Positions 1-7,725 of a stretch of DNA of 64,000 bases are shown here, one piece after another (the first letter of the stretch is position 1; each line of letters starts with the position of its first letter). The position numbers and the translations under genes were made by a program. The notes beneath the pieces were generated by a model. That model saw only the letters and a list, made by a program, of their open reading frames with translations, had not been told where the DNA came from and did not search any database. Source of the DNA: Ancylobacter aquaticus (GTDB lineage Bacteria > Pseudomonadota > Alphaproteobacteria > Rhizobiales > Xanthobacteraceae); the NCBI RefSeq assembly GCF_004339465.1, contig NZ_SMFY01000004.1:62001-126000 (forward strand), given 5' to 3'.

Positions 1-87
1 GAAGCGCAGGCCAACCACCGCGCCGCCGAGGTCGAGCGGACGCAATTTCGAGGTGAGGGAAGACGGAGGGGAGGAGGGCAAGGCCAT
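1..87 (-). CDS. N-terminus of an unidentified protein, cut by window edge
   Basis: An ATG at 87 opens a minus-strand frame of 29 codons that runs off the left edge without a stop. It reads MALPSSPPSS, then a segment LRPLDLGGAVVGLRF. That segment resembles the first beta-strand region of TauD/TfdA-type 2-oxoglutarate dioxygenases (compare 'RPL..ALGAEV.G'), but this is pattern resemblance only. No strong ribosome binding site is visible. It lies downstream of the zinc operon on the same strand. It may be a non-coding chance frame. Confidence 0.35.
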   Translation of the reverse strand, partial: MALPSSPPSSLTSKLRPLDLGGAVVGLRF

Positions 88-161
88 GACGCTATCGTTG
101 TTCGCAAAGGGCCACAGGCTTAGCCGATGCCGGAGACCGCGTCACGCCCCAGAGCGGGCGA

Positions 162-335
162 TCAATGCGCGATCCAGGCGCCATCGACCAGGGCGAGGGT
201 CTCGCGCCCGCTCTCCTCGTCAATGTCGGTGATAACGACATGGGCGCCTTCGCGCGCGAAGGCGAGCGCGGTCACCCGCCGGAGTCCCCGCGCCGCGCAC
301 GTCACCAGCGCGACACGACCCTCGAACTCCCCCAT
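162..335 (-). pseudogene. Degraded N-terminal fragment of a short-chain dehydrogenase (SDR)
   Basis: A 57-codon frame starts MGEFEGRVALVT and continues through a Rossmann beta-alpha-beta unit (ALAFAREGAHVVITDID), ending at a TGA shortly after. It aligns by eye with the first ~50 residues of classical SDRs, which are ~250 residues long. The cofactor-binding TGxxxGxG motif is spoiled: it reads T-C-A-A-R-G-L-R, so the first and third glycines are lost. No SDR-like sequence follows the stop. I read it as the remnant of a deleted SDR gene rather than a functional peptide. Confidence 0.6.
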
Positions 336-374
336 CGCCCCTCTCCGCTTACGCCGGGCACCTGTGCCGGCCGT

Positions 375-1349
375 TCACGCCACGCAGCTGAGAAAACCCT
401 TTTCCAGTGCCGCCGCGTCCAGCTGCCGGCCGATGAACACGATGCGGCTCAGCTTCGGCTCGTCGGCCCGCCACGGGCGCTGATGGTCGCCGTCGAGGAT
501 CATGTGCACGCCCTGGAAAACGAAGCGCTCCGGGTCGTCCTTGAACGCGAGAATACCCTTGGAGCGCAGGATGTTCGGCCCTTCCGTCTGGGTCAGGTTC
601 TGGATCCAGGGGAAGAACTTGTCCGGGTCGAGCGGCTTGTCCGAGGAGAACGAATAGGAGCGCATCTCCTCGTCGTGAAAATGCCGGTGGCCGCCTTCCA
701 GAAAATCGGGGTCGATCGCCTGGATGCGGTCGAGGTCGAACGCGCCCTGTCCCAGCACCTTGTCGATGGCGATCTCGGAGCGCTGGGTACGGTGGATGCG
801 GGCGAACGGGTTGATGGCGCGGATCCGCATCTCCACGTCCTTGAGATCGGTCTCGGTGACAAGGTCGGTCTTGTTGAGCAGGATCACGTCGGCGAAGGCG
901 ATCTGACTTTTCGCCTCGGGCGCGTCCTTCAGCCGGTCCTTCAGCCATTTGGCGTCGGCCACCGTCACCACCGCGTCGAGCGTGGTCTTGGCACCCACCG
1001 TCTCGTCGACGAAGAAGGTCTGGGCCACCGGGGCCGGGTCGGCAAGGCCCGTGGTCTCGATGATGATGCCGTCAAAGTCGTTCTTGCGGCGCAGCAGGCC
1101 GTCGATGATGCGGATGAGGTCTCCGCGCACGGTGCAGCAGATGCAGCCGTTGTTCATCTCGAACACTTCCTCGTCGGCGCCCACCACGAGGTCGTTGTCG
1201 ATGCCGATCTCGCCGAACTCGTTCACGACGACGGCGAATTTCTTGCCGTGCGGCTCGGAGAGGATGCGGTTGAGCAGCGTCGTCTTGCCGGCACCGAGAT
1301 AGCCGGTGAGCACGGTGACGGGAATCTTGGTGGAAGCCACGTCGGGCAT
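375..1349 (-). CDS. COG0523 (CobW/ZNG1-type) metal-chaperone GTPase
   Basis: 324 residues, full length for the G3E/CobW family, which delivers metal to client enzymes at the cost of GTP. The Walker A motif GYLGAGKTT is at residues 16-24, the metal-binding CxCC motif (GCICC) at 68-72, and the NKTD base-specificity motif at 159-162. A His-rich patch HRHFH is at 221-225, followed by the C-terminal CobW_C domain. It lies 136 bp downstream of znuA on the same strand. That position beside a zinc importer points to the zinc-starvation subgroup rather than cobalamin synthesis. The assignment of zinc as the metal is from context. Cytoplasmic. Confidence 0.9.
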   Translation of the reverse strand: MPDVASTKIPVTVLTGYLGAGKTTLLNRILSEPHGKKFAVVVNEFGEIGIDNDLVVGADEEVFEMNNGCICCTVRGDLIRIIDGLLRRKNDFDGIIIETTGLADPAPVAQTFFVDETVGAKTTLDAVVTVADAKWLKDRLKDAPEAKSQIAFADVILLNKTDLVTETDLKDVEMRIRAINPFARIHRTQRSEIAIDKVLGQGAFDLDRIQAIDPDFLEGGHRHFHDEEMRSYSFSSDKPLDPDKFFPWIQNLTQTEGPNILRSKGILAFKDDPERFVFQGVHMILDGDHQRPWRADEPKLSRIVFIGRQLDAAALEKGFLSCVA

Positions 1350-1376
1350 GGTGAACTCCAGTGGTCATTTAAAAAG

Positions 1377-1474
1377 CGTCATCCCGGATGCCGCCACGCG
1401 GCGATCCGGGCTCGCTTGTTCCGTTCAACGGTGCCGAGCGATCCCGGATCGGCCTGCGGCCGTGCGGGATGACG
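1377..1474. repeat. Intergenic palindromic repeat between znuA and the COG0523 gene
   Basis: The ends are inverted copies: CGTCATCCCGG begins at 1377 and CGGGATGACG ends at 1474. Inner GGATCCGGG/CCCGGAT-type arms make it a composite hairpin. 'GTCATCCCGG...CCGGGATGAC' elements are common intergenic repeats in Hyphomicrobiales genomes (general knowledge). It may act as an mRNA 3' end or attenuator between the importer genes and the chaperone. Confidence 0.55.
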
Positions 1475-1485
1475 ACAGACCAGCG

Positions 1486-2493
1486 TCAGCTCGAAAGGGC
1501 CGAGGAGAGCTGGGCGACGTTGTTTTTCATCATGTCGATGTAGGTGCTGGCCGGGCCTTTGTCATCGGAGAGCGCATCGGAAAAAAGCTCGCCGCCGACC
1601 TTGGCCTTGGTCTCCTTGGCGATGCGCTTGACGAGGCGCGGATCGGAGATGTTCTCCATGAACACGGCCGGGATCTTGGCGGCCTTGATCTGGCGGATGA
1701 TGCGGGCAACATCCTTGGCGGAGGCCTCGGAATCGGTGGAGACGCCCTGCGGGGCGATGAACTCGACGCCATAGGCGGCTCCGAAATAGCCGAAGGCATC
1801 GTGCGAGGTGATGATGCGGCGGTTGTTTTCCGGAATGGTCGCAACGGCCGCCTTCACTTCGGCGTCGAGCGCCTGCAGCCGGGCGGTGTAGGCGGCCGCG
1901 TTCGCCTCATAGGCCGCCTTGCCTGCGGGATCGGCGGCAATCAGCGCGTCGCGGATATTGGCGACATAGACCTGCGCATTCGCCACCGACTGCCAGGCGT
2001 GCGGATCGACGCCGCCATGGTCGTGCCCCCCGTGGTCATAGTCATGCCCGTCCTTCTTGGCATGGTCGTCATGATCATGTTCCTCGTCACCCTTGCCGTG
2101 GTCGTGCGAAGCGTGGTCGTGGCCTTCCTCGTCCTCCTTGGCCATCGCGCGCGGCGCGATGCCGTTGGTGGCGACGACGATCTCGGCCTTGGTGCCGGAC
2201 GCCTTCACCAGCCGGTCGATCCAGCCCTCGAAACCGAGGCCGTTTACGAAGACGATCTGCGCGCCCGCCACCTTCTTGGCATCGCCGGGAGCCGGCTGGA
2301 ACACATGGGCGTCGCCATTGGGGCCGACGAGGGTCGTGACCTCGACGCGGTCGCCGCCGACCTGCGTCACGAAATCACCGAGGATCGAAAAGGAAGCGAC
2401 GACGGGGATTTTCGGCGCGGTGTCCTGCGCGGCAGCGGGGAGAGCGAGGCCGAGCGCGAGCGCGCCGGCGAGAGTGAGGCGGCGGGTGAGCAT
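1486..2493 (-). CDS. znuA: Zinc ABC transporter substrate-binding protein ZnuA
   Basis: 335 residues with a Sec signal peptide (residues 1-22, cleavage near AAA/QD). It is a cluster A-I periplasmic metal-binding protein. Expected zinc ligands are visible: His63 in DAHVF, His165 in DPHAW, a third His in the segment IITSHDAFGYFG, and an acidic ligand in the C-lobe (NISDPRL). Residues ~120-165 form the His/Asp/Glu-rich loop typical of ZnuA rather than of manganese-binding paralogues. It captures periplasmic Zn2+ and hands it to ZnuB. It is the third importer gene, 12 bp after znuB. Confidence 0.95.
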   Translation of the reverse strand: MLTRRLTLAGALALGLALPAAAQDTAPKIPVVASFSILGDFVTQVGGDRVEVTTLVGPNGDAHVFQPAPGDAKKVAGAQIVFVNGLGFEGWIDRLVKASGTKAEIVVATNGIAPRAMAKEDEEGHDHASHDHGKGDEEHDHDDHAKKDGHDYDHGGHDHGGVDPHAWQSVANAQVYVANIRDALIAADPAGKAAYEANAAAYTARLQALDAEVKAAVATIPENNRRIITSHDAFGYFGAAYGVEFIAPQGVSTDSEASAKDVARIIRQIKAAKIPAVFMENISDPRLVKRIAKETKAKVGGELFSDALSDDKGPASTYIDMMKNNVAQLSSALSS

Positions 2494-2505
2494 GCGGGGG
2501 GCTCC

Positions 2506-3372
2506 TCAGGCTTCAAGATGGCGGTTGGGCAGGAAGCGGGGCAGCAGCCCGCCCACCGGCCCGAACAGCACGGACAGCGCATAGGCGCCGCCGGCGACGA
2601 GGATGATGGCGGGCCCGGAGGGCACGCCAGAATGATAGGACACCAGCAGCCCCAGCACGCCGGAGGCACAGGCGATCAGCACCGAGAGGCCGACCAGCGC
2701 GGTCAGCTCGCGCGTCCAGAAGCGACCGGCGGCGGCCGGCAGCATCATCAACCCGACGGCGAGCAGCGTGCCCAGCGCATGGAAGCCGCCGACGAGATTC
2801 ATCACCACCAGCGCCAGGAAGATGAGGTGGGTGGGCGCCCCGGCCCGGCTCACCGAGCGCAGGAAGCCGGGATCGACGCTCTCCAGCACCAGCGGCCGCC
2901 AGGCCAGCGCCAGCGCCAGCAGCGTGAGGCTAGAGATCGACACGATGAGCAGCAGCGTCGCGTCGTCGAGCGCCAGCACGGTGCCGAACAACACATGCAG
3001 CAGGTCGACATTGGAGCCGCGCAGCGACACCAACAGCACGCCGAGTGCCAGCGAGATGAGGTAGAAGGCAGCCAACGCCGCGTCTTCCTTCATCTGCGTC
3101 GCCCGCGCCACCGCGCCGGCGCCGAGCGCCACCGCAAAGCCGGCCACCAGCCCGCCCACCGTCATGGCGAACAGGTTGAGCCCGGCAGCGAGGAAGCCGA
3201 CCGCCGCGCCGGGCAGGATGGCATGGGCCATGGCGTCGCCGGCAAGGCTCATGCGGCGCAGCATCATCAGCACGCCGATGGGCCCGGCCCCCACGCCGAG
3301 CGCCAGCACGCCGACCAGCGCGCGGCGCATGAAATCGAACTCGGCGAACGGCCCGATGACATAATCATACAT
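2506..3372 (-). CDS. znuB: Zinc ABC transporter permease ZnuB
   Basis: 288 residues from the ATG at 3372 (MYDYVIGPF). An in-frame extension upstream to 3432 lies inside znuC and is not needed. The protein has about eight hydrophobic segments of the ABC-3 family, with the conserved start of the first transmembrane region (GVLMMLRRMSLAGDAMAHAILPG). It forms the membrane channel for Zn2+ with ZnuC and ZnuA. Its start codon overlaps the znuC stop by one base (TGATG), indicating translational coupling. Confidence 0.93.
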   Translation of the reverse strand: MYDYVIGPFAEFDFMRRALVGVLALGVGAGPIGVLMMLRRMSLAGDAMAHAILPGAAVGFLAAGLNLFAMTVGGLVAGFAVALGAGAVARATQMKEDAALAAFYLISLALGVLLVSLRGSNVDLLHVLFGTVLALDDATLLLIVSISSLTLLALALAWRPLVLESVDPGFLRSVSRAGAPTHLIFLALVVMNLVGGFHALGTLLAVGLMMLPAAAGRFWTRELTALVGLSVLIACASGVLGLLVSYHSGVPSGPAIILVAGGAYALSVLFGPVGGLLPRFLPNRHLEA

Positions 3373-4121
3373 CACGCCGCCCTCCCCGAAGTCGGGGCGC
3401 AGGCGGGGGCGTCCTCGTCCCAGGCCTCGCACATGCGCCGCGCCTGCGCGAGATTGTCCGATGTCAGCACGTCCCCAGTGGCGCCCCAGGCCACCGCCTC
3501 GCGCGCCAGCAGCAGCGTGCGGGGGAAATGCCCGCGCACCAGCTCGAAATCGTGCAGAACCGCGATGACGGTGCGGCCTTCCCCGTTCCAGCGCTTCACC
3601 AGCGCGGTGAGATCGGTGATGGTGCCGGCGTCGAGCGCGGTGAAGGGCTCGTCGAGCAGCAACAGGCGCGCATCCTGCAGCAGCATACGGGCGAACAGCG
3701 CGCGCTGCATCTGTCCGCCCGACAGGGTGCCGATGGGGCGCGCCTCGAAGCCTTCCAGCCCGACGGCAGCCAGCGCCTGCTCGATGCGCGCACGATCGGC
3801 GCGGTTGATGCCGCCGAACAGCCCGGCTCGGCGCCAGAGGCCCATGGAGACGAGGTCATAGACGTCGATGGGGAAGGAGCGGTCGACCTCCGCCGCCTGC
3901 GGCAGATAGGCGATTTCCCGCGCCGGCACATGGCCCTCGATGCGGCCGGTGAGCGGCGTCAGCACGCCTGCGATACCCTTGAGCAGGGTCGATTTGCCCG
4001 CACCGTTCGGCCCGCAAATGGCGAGCAGGTCGCCATCGGGCACCTCGCCCTCGAGATGGTGCACCGCCGGGTGGCGGTCATAGCCGAGGGTGAGGTTGCG
4101 AAAGGCCAGGACGTTTCCCAT
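3372..4121 (-). CDS. znuC: Zinc ABC transporter ATP-binding protein ZnuC
   Basis: 249 residues from the ATG at 4121, with a GTG one codon earlier as an alternative. The Walker A motif GPNGAGKST is at 37-45, the ABC signature LSGGQMQR at 133-140, Walker B with DE at 157-158, and the switch His in the segment AVLHDFE. It powers zinc uptake through ZnuB at the inner membrane. The start overlaps the stop of the upstream His-rich gene by one base (TGATG) and the stop overlaps the znuB start in the same way. The three genes form one tightly coupled unit. Confidence 0.94.
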   Translation of the reverse strand: MGNVLAFRNLTLGYDRHPAVHHLEGEVPDGDLLAICGPNGAGKSTLLKGIAGVLTPLTGRIEGHVPAREIAYLPQAAEVDRSFPIDVYDLVSMGLWRRAGLFGGINRADRARIEQALAAVGLEGFEARPIGTLSGGQMQRALFARMLLQDARLLLLDEPFTALDAGTITDLTALVKRWNGEGRTVIAVLHDFELVRGHFPRTLLLAREAVAWGATGDVLTSDNLAQARRMCEAWDEDAPACAPTSGRAA

Positions 4122-4426
4122 CACGCGCCCACTCCGATCACTGCCAGCGCCAGTACCCAGAGCGCTGCCGCCAGCGGCAGGGCGATGGCGAGGCGCTGCA
4201 AAGCGGAGAGCCGCAGCAGCGAAAAGCCCGGGCGGGCCGGAGGGTGGCGTTCGCCCGCCGCGTGGGAATGGCGCCGGTGGCGAGACGCGCCGGCCGGGTG
4301 CCCGTGACCATGATCATGGTCTGCAGAATGAGCATGCCCGTGCCCGCCGGCTCCTGTCGTTCCACGCCCTTCCGAAGGGGCGGAACCGTGGGCGTGGTCG
4401 TGCAGGCGGACGGGGGCGACGGACAT
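4121..4426 (-). CDS. Small His-rich single-pass membrane protein, first gene of zinc operon
   Basis: 101 residues from the ATG at 4426, which has GGAG eight bases upstream; a TTG two codons earlier is possible. Residues ~9-60 are dense in His, Gly, Ala and Asp (HDHAHG, GHGHAHSADHDHGHGH). One C-terminal hydrophobic helix follows (LAIALPLAAALWVLALAVIGV). It has no signal peptide, so a tail-anchored protein with a cytoplasmic metal-binding arm is the simplest topology. It is first in the znu operon, behind the Zur-like sites, and coupled to znuC by TGATG. A zinc buffer or delivery role is inferred; I know no named family for it. Confidence 0.75.
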   Translation of the reverse strand: MSVAPVRLHDHAHGSAPSEGRGTTGAGGHGHAHSADHDHGHGHPAGASRHRRHSHAAGERHPPARPGFSLLRLSALQRLAIALPLAAALWVLALAVIGVGA

Positions 4427-4449
4427 GCTCAATCTCCAGAGACGGAATT

Positions 4450-4497
4450 GATACTGTATATCGGCGCCACTCGTCCAGATGAAAGATATACTGTATC
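4450..4497. promoter_or_regulatory. Pair of inverted Zur-like operator sites
   Basis: Two copies of the same 13-bp site face each other: GATACTGTATATC at 4450-4462 and GATATACTGTATC at 4485-4497. On one strand both read TTGATAC(T/A)GTATATC over 15 bp. They sit 24-71 bp upstream of the first zinc-operon gene and between it and ppa. AT-rich GATA...TATC palindromes controlling znu genes are typical of Zur (Fur family). The protein itself is not in this window, so the regulator is inferred. Confidence 0.65.
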
Positions 4498-4669
4498 AAG
4501 CGACAGACGGAGCGTCCTCGCTTCCGCCTTCCTGCCGCAGCAGCGGCCTGCCCGTCGAATTGATGGGACGACACATCTCGACGGCGCGCCCGCATCGACC
4601 TATGAGAGGGCGCCTTTGTGCCCGCCGGCCTTGCCGGCCCCGTCGACCTGGAGCCGTTGGAGCCCATTC

Positions 4670-5194
4670 ATGGATATTTCGCGCATTTCGGTCGGGCCCA
4701 ACCCGCCTGACGAAGTCCACGCCATCATCGAAATCCCGGCCGGCGGCGCGCCGGTGAAGTACGAGATCGACAAGGAATCGGGCGCGCTGTTCGTCGACCG
4801 CTTCCTGCACACGCCGATGTTCTACCCCGGCAATTACGGCTTCGTCCCGAACACGCTCGGTGACGATGGCGACCCGATCGACGTGATCGTCATCTCGCCG
4901 ATGCCGCTGCTCGCCGGCTCGGTCATTGCCTGCCGGCCGATCGGCGTGCTGATGATGACGGACGAGAAGGGCGGCGACGAGAAGATCCTCGCCGTGCCGG
5001 CGGACTCGGTCTACCCCTACCATTCCAAGATCAAAAGCTACGAAGACCTCCCGGGACTGATCATCGAGCAGATCGGCCACTTCTTCACCCATTACAAGGA
5101 TCTGGAGAAGGGCAAGACGGTCACGGTCGCCGGCTGGGAAGGCCCGGAGCGCGCCCGCGAGTTGATCCTCAAGGCGATCGCCGCCTATAAGTGA
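4670..5194 (+). CDS. ppa: Inorganic pyrophosphatase
   Basis: 174 residues, the usual size of family I soluble pyrophosphatases, which hydrolyse PPi to two phosphates in the cytoplasm. The start ATG at 4670 gives MDISRISVGPNPP, a standard N-terminus. Visible motifs include KYEIDKESG, the substrate-binding stretch FYPGNYGFVPNT, and the metal-binding signature D-G-D-P-I-D-V around residues 65-71. It is divergent from the zinc operon and followed by a strong terminator. Confidence 0.96.
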   Translation: MDISRISVGPNPPDEVHAIIEIPAGGAPVKYEIDKESGALFVDRFLHTPMFYPGNYGFVPNTLGDDGDPIDVIVISPMPLLAGSVIACRPIGVLMMTDEKGGDEKILAVPADSVYPYHSKIKSYEDLPGLIIEQIGHFFTHYKDLEKGKTVTVAGWEGPERARELILKAIAAYK

Positions 5195-5225
5195 ACGGAG
5201 CGCCGGTCCGGCACCGCGACGCGCG

Positions 5226-5254
5226 AAAGGCCCGGGCATGCCCGGGCCTTTTTG
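5226..5254 (+). terminator. Rho-independent terminator after ppa
   Basis: A perfect palindrome AAGGCCCGGGC/GCCCGGGCCTT sits 32 bp after the ppa stop and is followed by a run of T. It also lies just before the 3' end of the convergent Ldh2-family gene, so it may serve both. Confidence 0.9.
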
Positions 5255-5270
5255 TATCTCCCGTTGCGAT

Positions 5271-6320
5271 TCAGTCGGTGGTGTCCACGAACCCCATCTG
5301 CGCCAGCGCCCGCTGCACGCCCGCGCTAAGCGTTACGCCTTCCCGCGCGGCGCGCTCGCGGTTGAACAGCCGCCTTGTGCCCGGCAGCCGCGCGCCTGGC
5401 TCGCTTTCGATTGCCAGCGCCAGCCGCTCCAGATGGTCGAGATAAGCGTCGCCCGCGACCGCACCGGGATTTATGGCGATGACGACATGGCCGACCGCCG
5501 CCGGCGGCCCATCGCCGTCGAAGAAGCTCGGGGCGTCTAAGGCGAAGGTCGAGGCGGTCAATGCCGCCGCCATCACCTCGATGACGAAGGCGAGCGCCGT
5601 GCCCTTGGCCTCGCCCATCGGCACCATGGTGCCGGCGAGCCCGGCCTTGGCATCGGTGGTCGGATTGCCCTCGCTGTCCAGGGCCCAGCCCTCGGGAATG
5701 GCGGCCTCGCCGCGCTGCACGGCGGCAAGAATATTCCCGCGCGCCACCTTGGCGACCGAAAGGTCCACCACAGCCGGCGCGCGACCCTTCAGCGGTGTCG
5801 CGAACGCTATGGGGTTGGTGCCGAAGACCGGCCGCTTGCCGCCCCAGGGCGCAATGGCGGCCGGAGCATTGGAAAAGGCGAGGCCGACCAGCCCCTCATG
5901 GGCCAGCGCTTCCACCGGCTGGCCGGCGACGCCGAAATGACTTGAGCGCCGCACCGCCATCAGCGCGATGCCGCTCGCGCGCGCCATCCCGGCGAGCGCC
6001 GGCAGGCCAAGCGCAAGGGCGGGATAGGCGAAGCCATTGCCCGCATCCACCGCCAGCACGGAGGGCGCGACGCGGCGCATCTTCGGCACGGCGTGGCCGT
6101 CGATCTTGCCGGCCGCCGCCATGGCGCCATAGCTCGGCAGCCGGGTCAGGCCATGCGTGCCGAGCCCGTCCGCCTCGGCCCGCATCAACGCGTCGGCCGT
6201 GACGGCGGCATTCTCCGGCGAGGTGCCGAAACGCTCCAACACCCGCGCGGCATAGGCACGCGCCGCCGGGAGGTCGAGAGACCGACTGTGGAAAGCCGGG
6301 CGGGCGATCGACCCTTCCAT
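5271..6320 (-). CDS. Ldh2-family NAD(P)-dependent malate/lactate/ureidoglycolate dehydrogenase-type protein
   Basis: 349 residues, full length for the Ldh2 (YlbC/AllD/ComC) family, which oxidises 2-hydroxyacids with NAD(P). Characteristic stretches are visible: the helical N-terminus with ADGLGTHGLTRLPSY, the catalytic-region SSHFG near residues 124-128, and the cofactor/substrate region GTNPIAFATP. Its start overlaps the stop of the creatininase-family gene (TGATG), so both are translated together. The family includes malate, sulfolactate and ureidoglycolate dehydrogenases and the sequence alone does not separate these. With a deaminase and amidohydrolase nearby, a ureido- or N-heterocycle-derived hydroxyacid is plausible. 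Confidence 0.85.
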   Translation of the reverse strand: MEGSIARPAFHSRSLDLPAARAYAARVLERFGTSPENAAVTADALMRAEADGLGTHGLTRLPSYGAMAAAGKIDGHAVPKMRRVAPSVLAVDAGNGFAYPALALGLPALAGMARASGIALMAVRRSSHFGVAGQPVEALAHEGLVGLAFSNAPAAIAPWGGKRPVFGTNPIAFATPLKGRAPAVVDLSVAKVARGNILAAVQRGEAAIPEGWALDSEGNPTTDAKAGLAGTMVPMGEAKGTALAFVIEVMAAALTASTFALDAPSFFDGDGPPAAVGHVVIAINPGAVAGDAYLDHLERLALAIESEPGARLPGTRRLFNRERAAREGVTLSAGVQRALAQMGFVDTTD

Positions 6321-7138
6321 CAGACAGCCGCCCCGCCGAGTGGACCGGCCGGCAGCCGCGACAGGTCGAAGCGATGCACGTCGGCGAGCAGTTCCACAAA
6401 GGCGCGCGCGCCATAAAGCGAGCAGGCCTCCCCCTTCTCGAGGCTCGCCTCGCGTGCATCGCCCATCGCGCCCGAGGGCTGGATATCCTGCGCCATCCAG
6501 CCGAAGCCGGCCGGCGAGCCGGCGCGCAGGAAGGCAAATTCCTGTTCCATAGCGAGCGTCACCGGCGGGAAGTCGCGCACCTCGTCAACCCGCACCGTGT
6601 CGGGCCGGAAGGCCAGCATGAGCGACGTTTCCACCCCGCCGGCATGGATGCCGTGCTGGCGCTCCTGTGCGGTGAACAGCCCCTCGGGGTAGCCGAAGCG
6701 ATGCCAGGACACCATCACCGCCAGCATGCCGAGCCGGGCGCGCAGTTCGCGCGCCACGATGTCGAGGATTGGCACGTTGCCGCCATGCGAATTGACCAGA
6801 ACCAGCTTACGCACCCCGGCGCGGTGGACGCTTTCGCCGATCTCGGTCCAGGCGCGGATCACCGTTTCGGCCGAGAGAGTCAGCGTGCCGGGAAAATCAA
6901 TGTGCTCGTTGGACTTGCCGATCGCCTGCATGGGCAGGAACACGGCAGGAATGTCGTCGGGCAGCAGGCGCGCCACTTGATTCAGATAGCCCTCGCCGAT
7001 GAAGGCATCGACCCCGACCGGCAGATGCGGCCCGTGCTGTTCCACCGCCGCCACCGGCAATATGGCGATCCAGTTCTCGGTGTCGCCTTGGGCGAAATCG
7101 GTCCAGCTCAGTTCGGTCCAGAAGCGTTTGGGAGGCAT
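6320..7138 (-). CDS. Creatininase-family amidohydrolase
   Basis: 272 residues from the ATG at 7138. The metal-binding pattern of creatininase and MftE/ArfB-like enzymes is intact: Glu33, His35 and Asp44 in the segment VEQHGPHLPVGVDAF, the NSHGGN motif at 116-121, and His165/Glu170 in HAGGVETS. These enzymes hydrolyse cyclic or linear amide C-N bonds with two divalent metals. It is the middle gene of a ridA-like/creatininase/Ldh2 operon divergent from an ABC importer operon. The substrate is unknown; creatinine itself is only one option. Confidence 0.88.
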   Translation of the reverse strand: MPPKRFWTELSWTDFAQGDTENWIAILPVAAVEQHGPHLPVGVDAFIGEGYLNQVARLLPDDIPAVFLPMQAIGKSNEHIDFPGTLTLSAETVIRAWTEIGESVHRAGVRKLVLVNSHGGNVPILDIVARELRARLGMLAVMVSWHRFGYPEGLFTAQERQHGIHAGGVETSLMLAFRPDTVRVDEVRDFPPVTLAMEQEFAFLRAGSPAGFGWMAQDIQPSGAMGDAREASLEKGEACSLYGARAFVELLADVHRFDLSRLPAGPLGGAAV

Positions 7139-7176
7139 GGCAGCAAGTCCGGTGTGGGAATGGGCGCGTTCTAGGT

Positions 7177-7566
7177 TCAATCCACCCGCGAGGCTAGCGC
7201 CTCGATCTCCACCTTGAACTCCGGCCGAGCGAAGCCGGAGACGATCATCAGCGTCGAGGCCGGCGGCGGATCGGCGATGAAGCGGTCGCGCGCCGCCATG
7301 TAGCCGGGCAGATGGGCGCGGTCGGTGACGTAGGCGTTCAGCCGCACGATATCCTCGCGCGCCATTCCCGCCTCACCAAGACAGGCGGCGATGGCGGCGA
7401 AGCAGAGGGCCGCCTGCGCTTCCACGCTCTCGGGGATGACGTCTTCCACCGAAATGCCGAGCTGGCCGGAAACCAGCAGCAGCCGCGCCCCTGCGGAAAT
7501 CTCGACGGCGTGGCTGTAGCGGGCGAAGGGCGGGCGGATGGTGGGCGGCACGAGATGGCGGAGCAT
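7177..7566 (-). CDS. RidA-like (YjgF/UK114) protein lacking the catalytic Arg
   Basis: 129 residues from the ATG at 7566; the in-frame extension to 7620 is low-complexity and unlikely. The fold pattern of Rid proteins is clear: VSGQLGI, the helix ending LGEAGM, LNAYVTD, and the C-terminal KVEIEALA. In canonical RidA an Arg in PxR(S/T) stabilises the imine substrate. Here the stretch is PPASTL (101-106), with Ala in place of that Arg, while the Glu of VEIEA is kept. It therefore probably belongs to an Rid subfamily without classical 2-iminoacid deaminase activity. It is the first gene of the minus-strand catabolic operon. Confidence 0.85.
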   Translation of the reverse strand: MLRHLVPPTIRPPFARYSHAVEISAGARLLLVSGQLGISVEDVIPESVEAQAALCFAAIAACLGEAGMAREDIVRLNAYVTDRAHLPGYMAARDRFIADPPPASTLMIVSGFARPEFKVEIEALASRVD

Positions 7567-7617
7567 TGGCGGCGTTCTCGGGTTTGGCCGGCCGGGCTGT
7601 TGCCGGCCGATGCTGCG

Positions 7618-7659
7618 CATGCACAGTCTAATCGCCGCAGCATATGTGCATGACGATTA
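7618..7659. promoter_or_regulatory. Nested inverted repeats in the divergent ridA-like/importer promoter region
   Basis: CATGCACA (7618-7625) is matched by TGTGCATG (7645-7652), and TAATCG (7629-7634) is matched by CGATTA (7654-7659). Each pair is a perfect inverted repeat with 19 bp between arms. They sit midway in the 159-bp gap between the divergent operons. A dimeric regulator site is the natural reading; candidates include the MarR protein at 13.9 kb. Confidence 0.45.
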
Positions 7660-7725
7660 AGCTCGCCTATCATGAGGGCATGGGTTTCGTCACGCACCGC
7701 CCTTTTTAGTCGGATGGAGATTTCG

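Noticed and set aside
1306-3861. Long open plus-strand frame of 851 codons over the zinc operon
   Set aside because: It is antisense to znuA, znuB and znuC, has low-complexity Arg/Gly/Gln-rich content typical of high-GC shadow frames, and no ribosome site.
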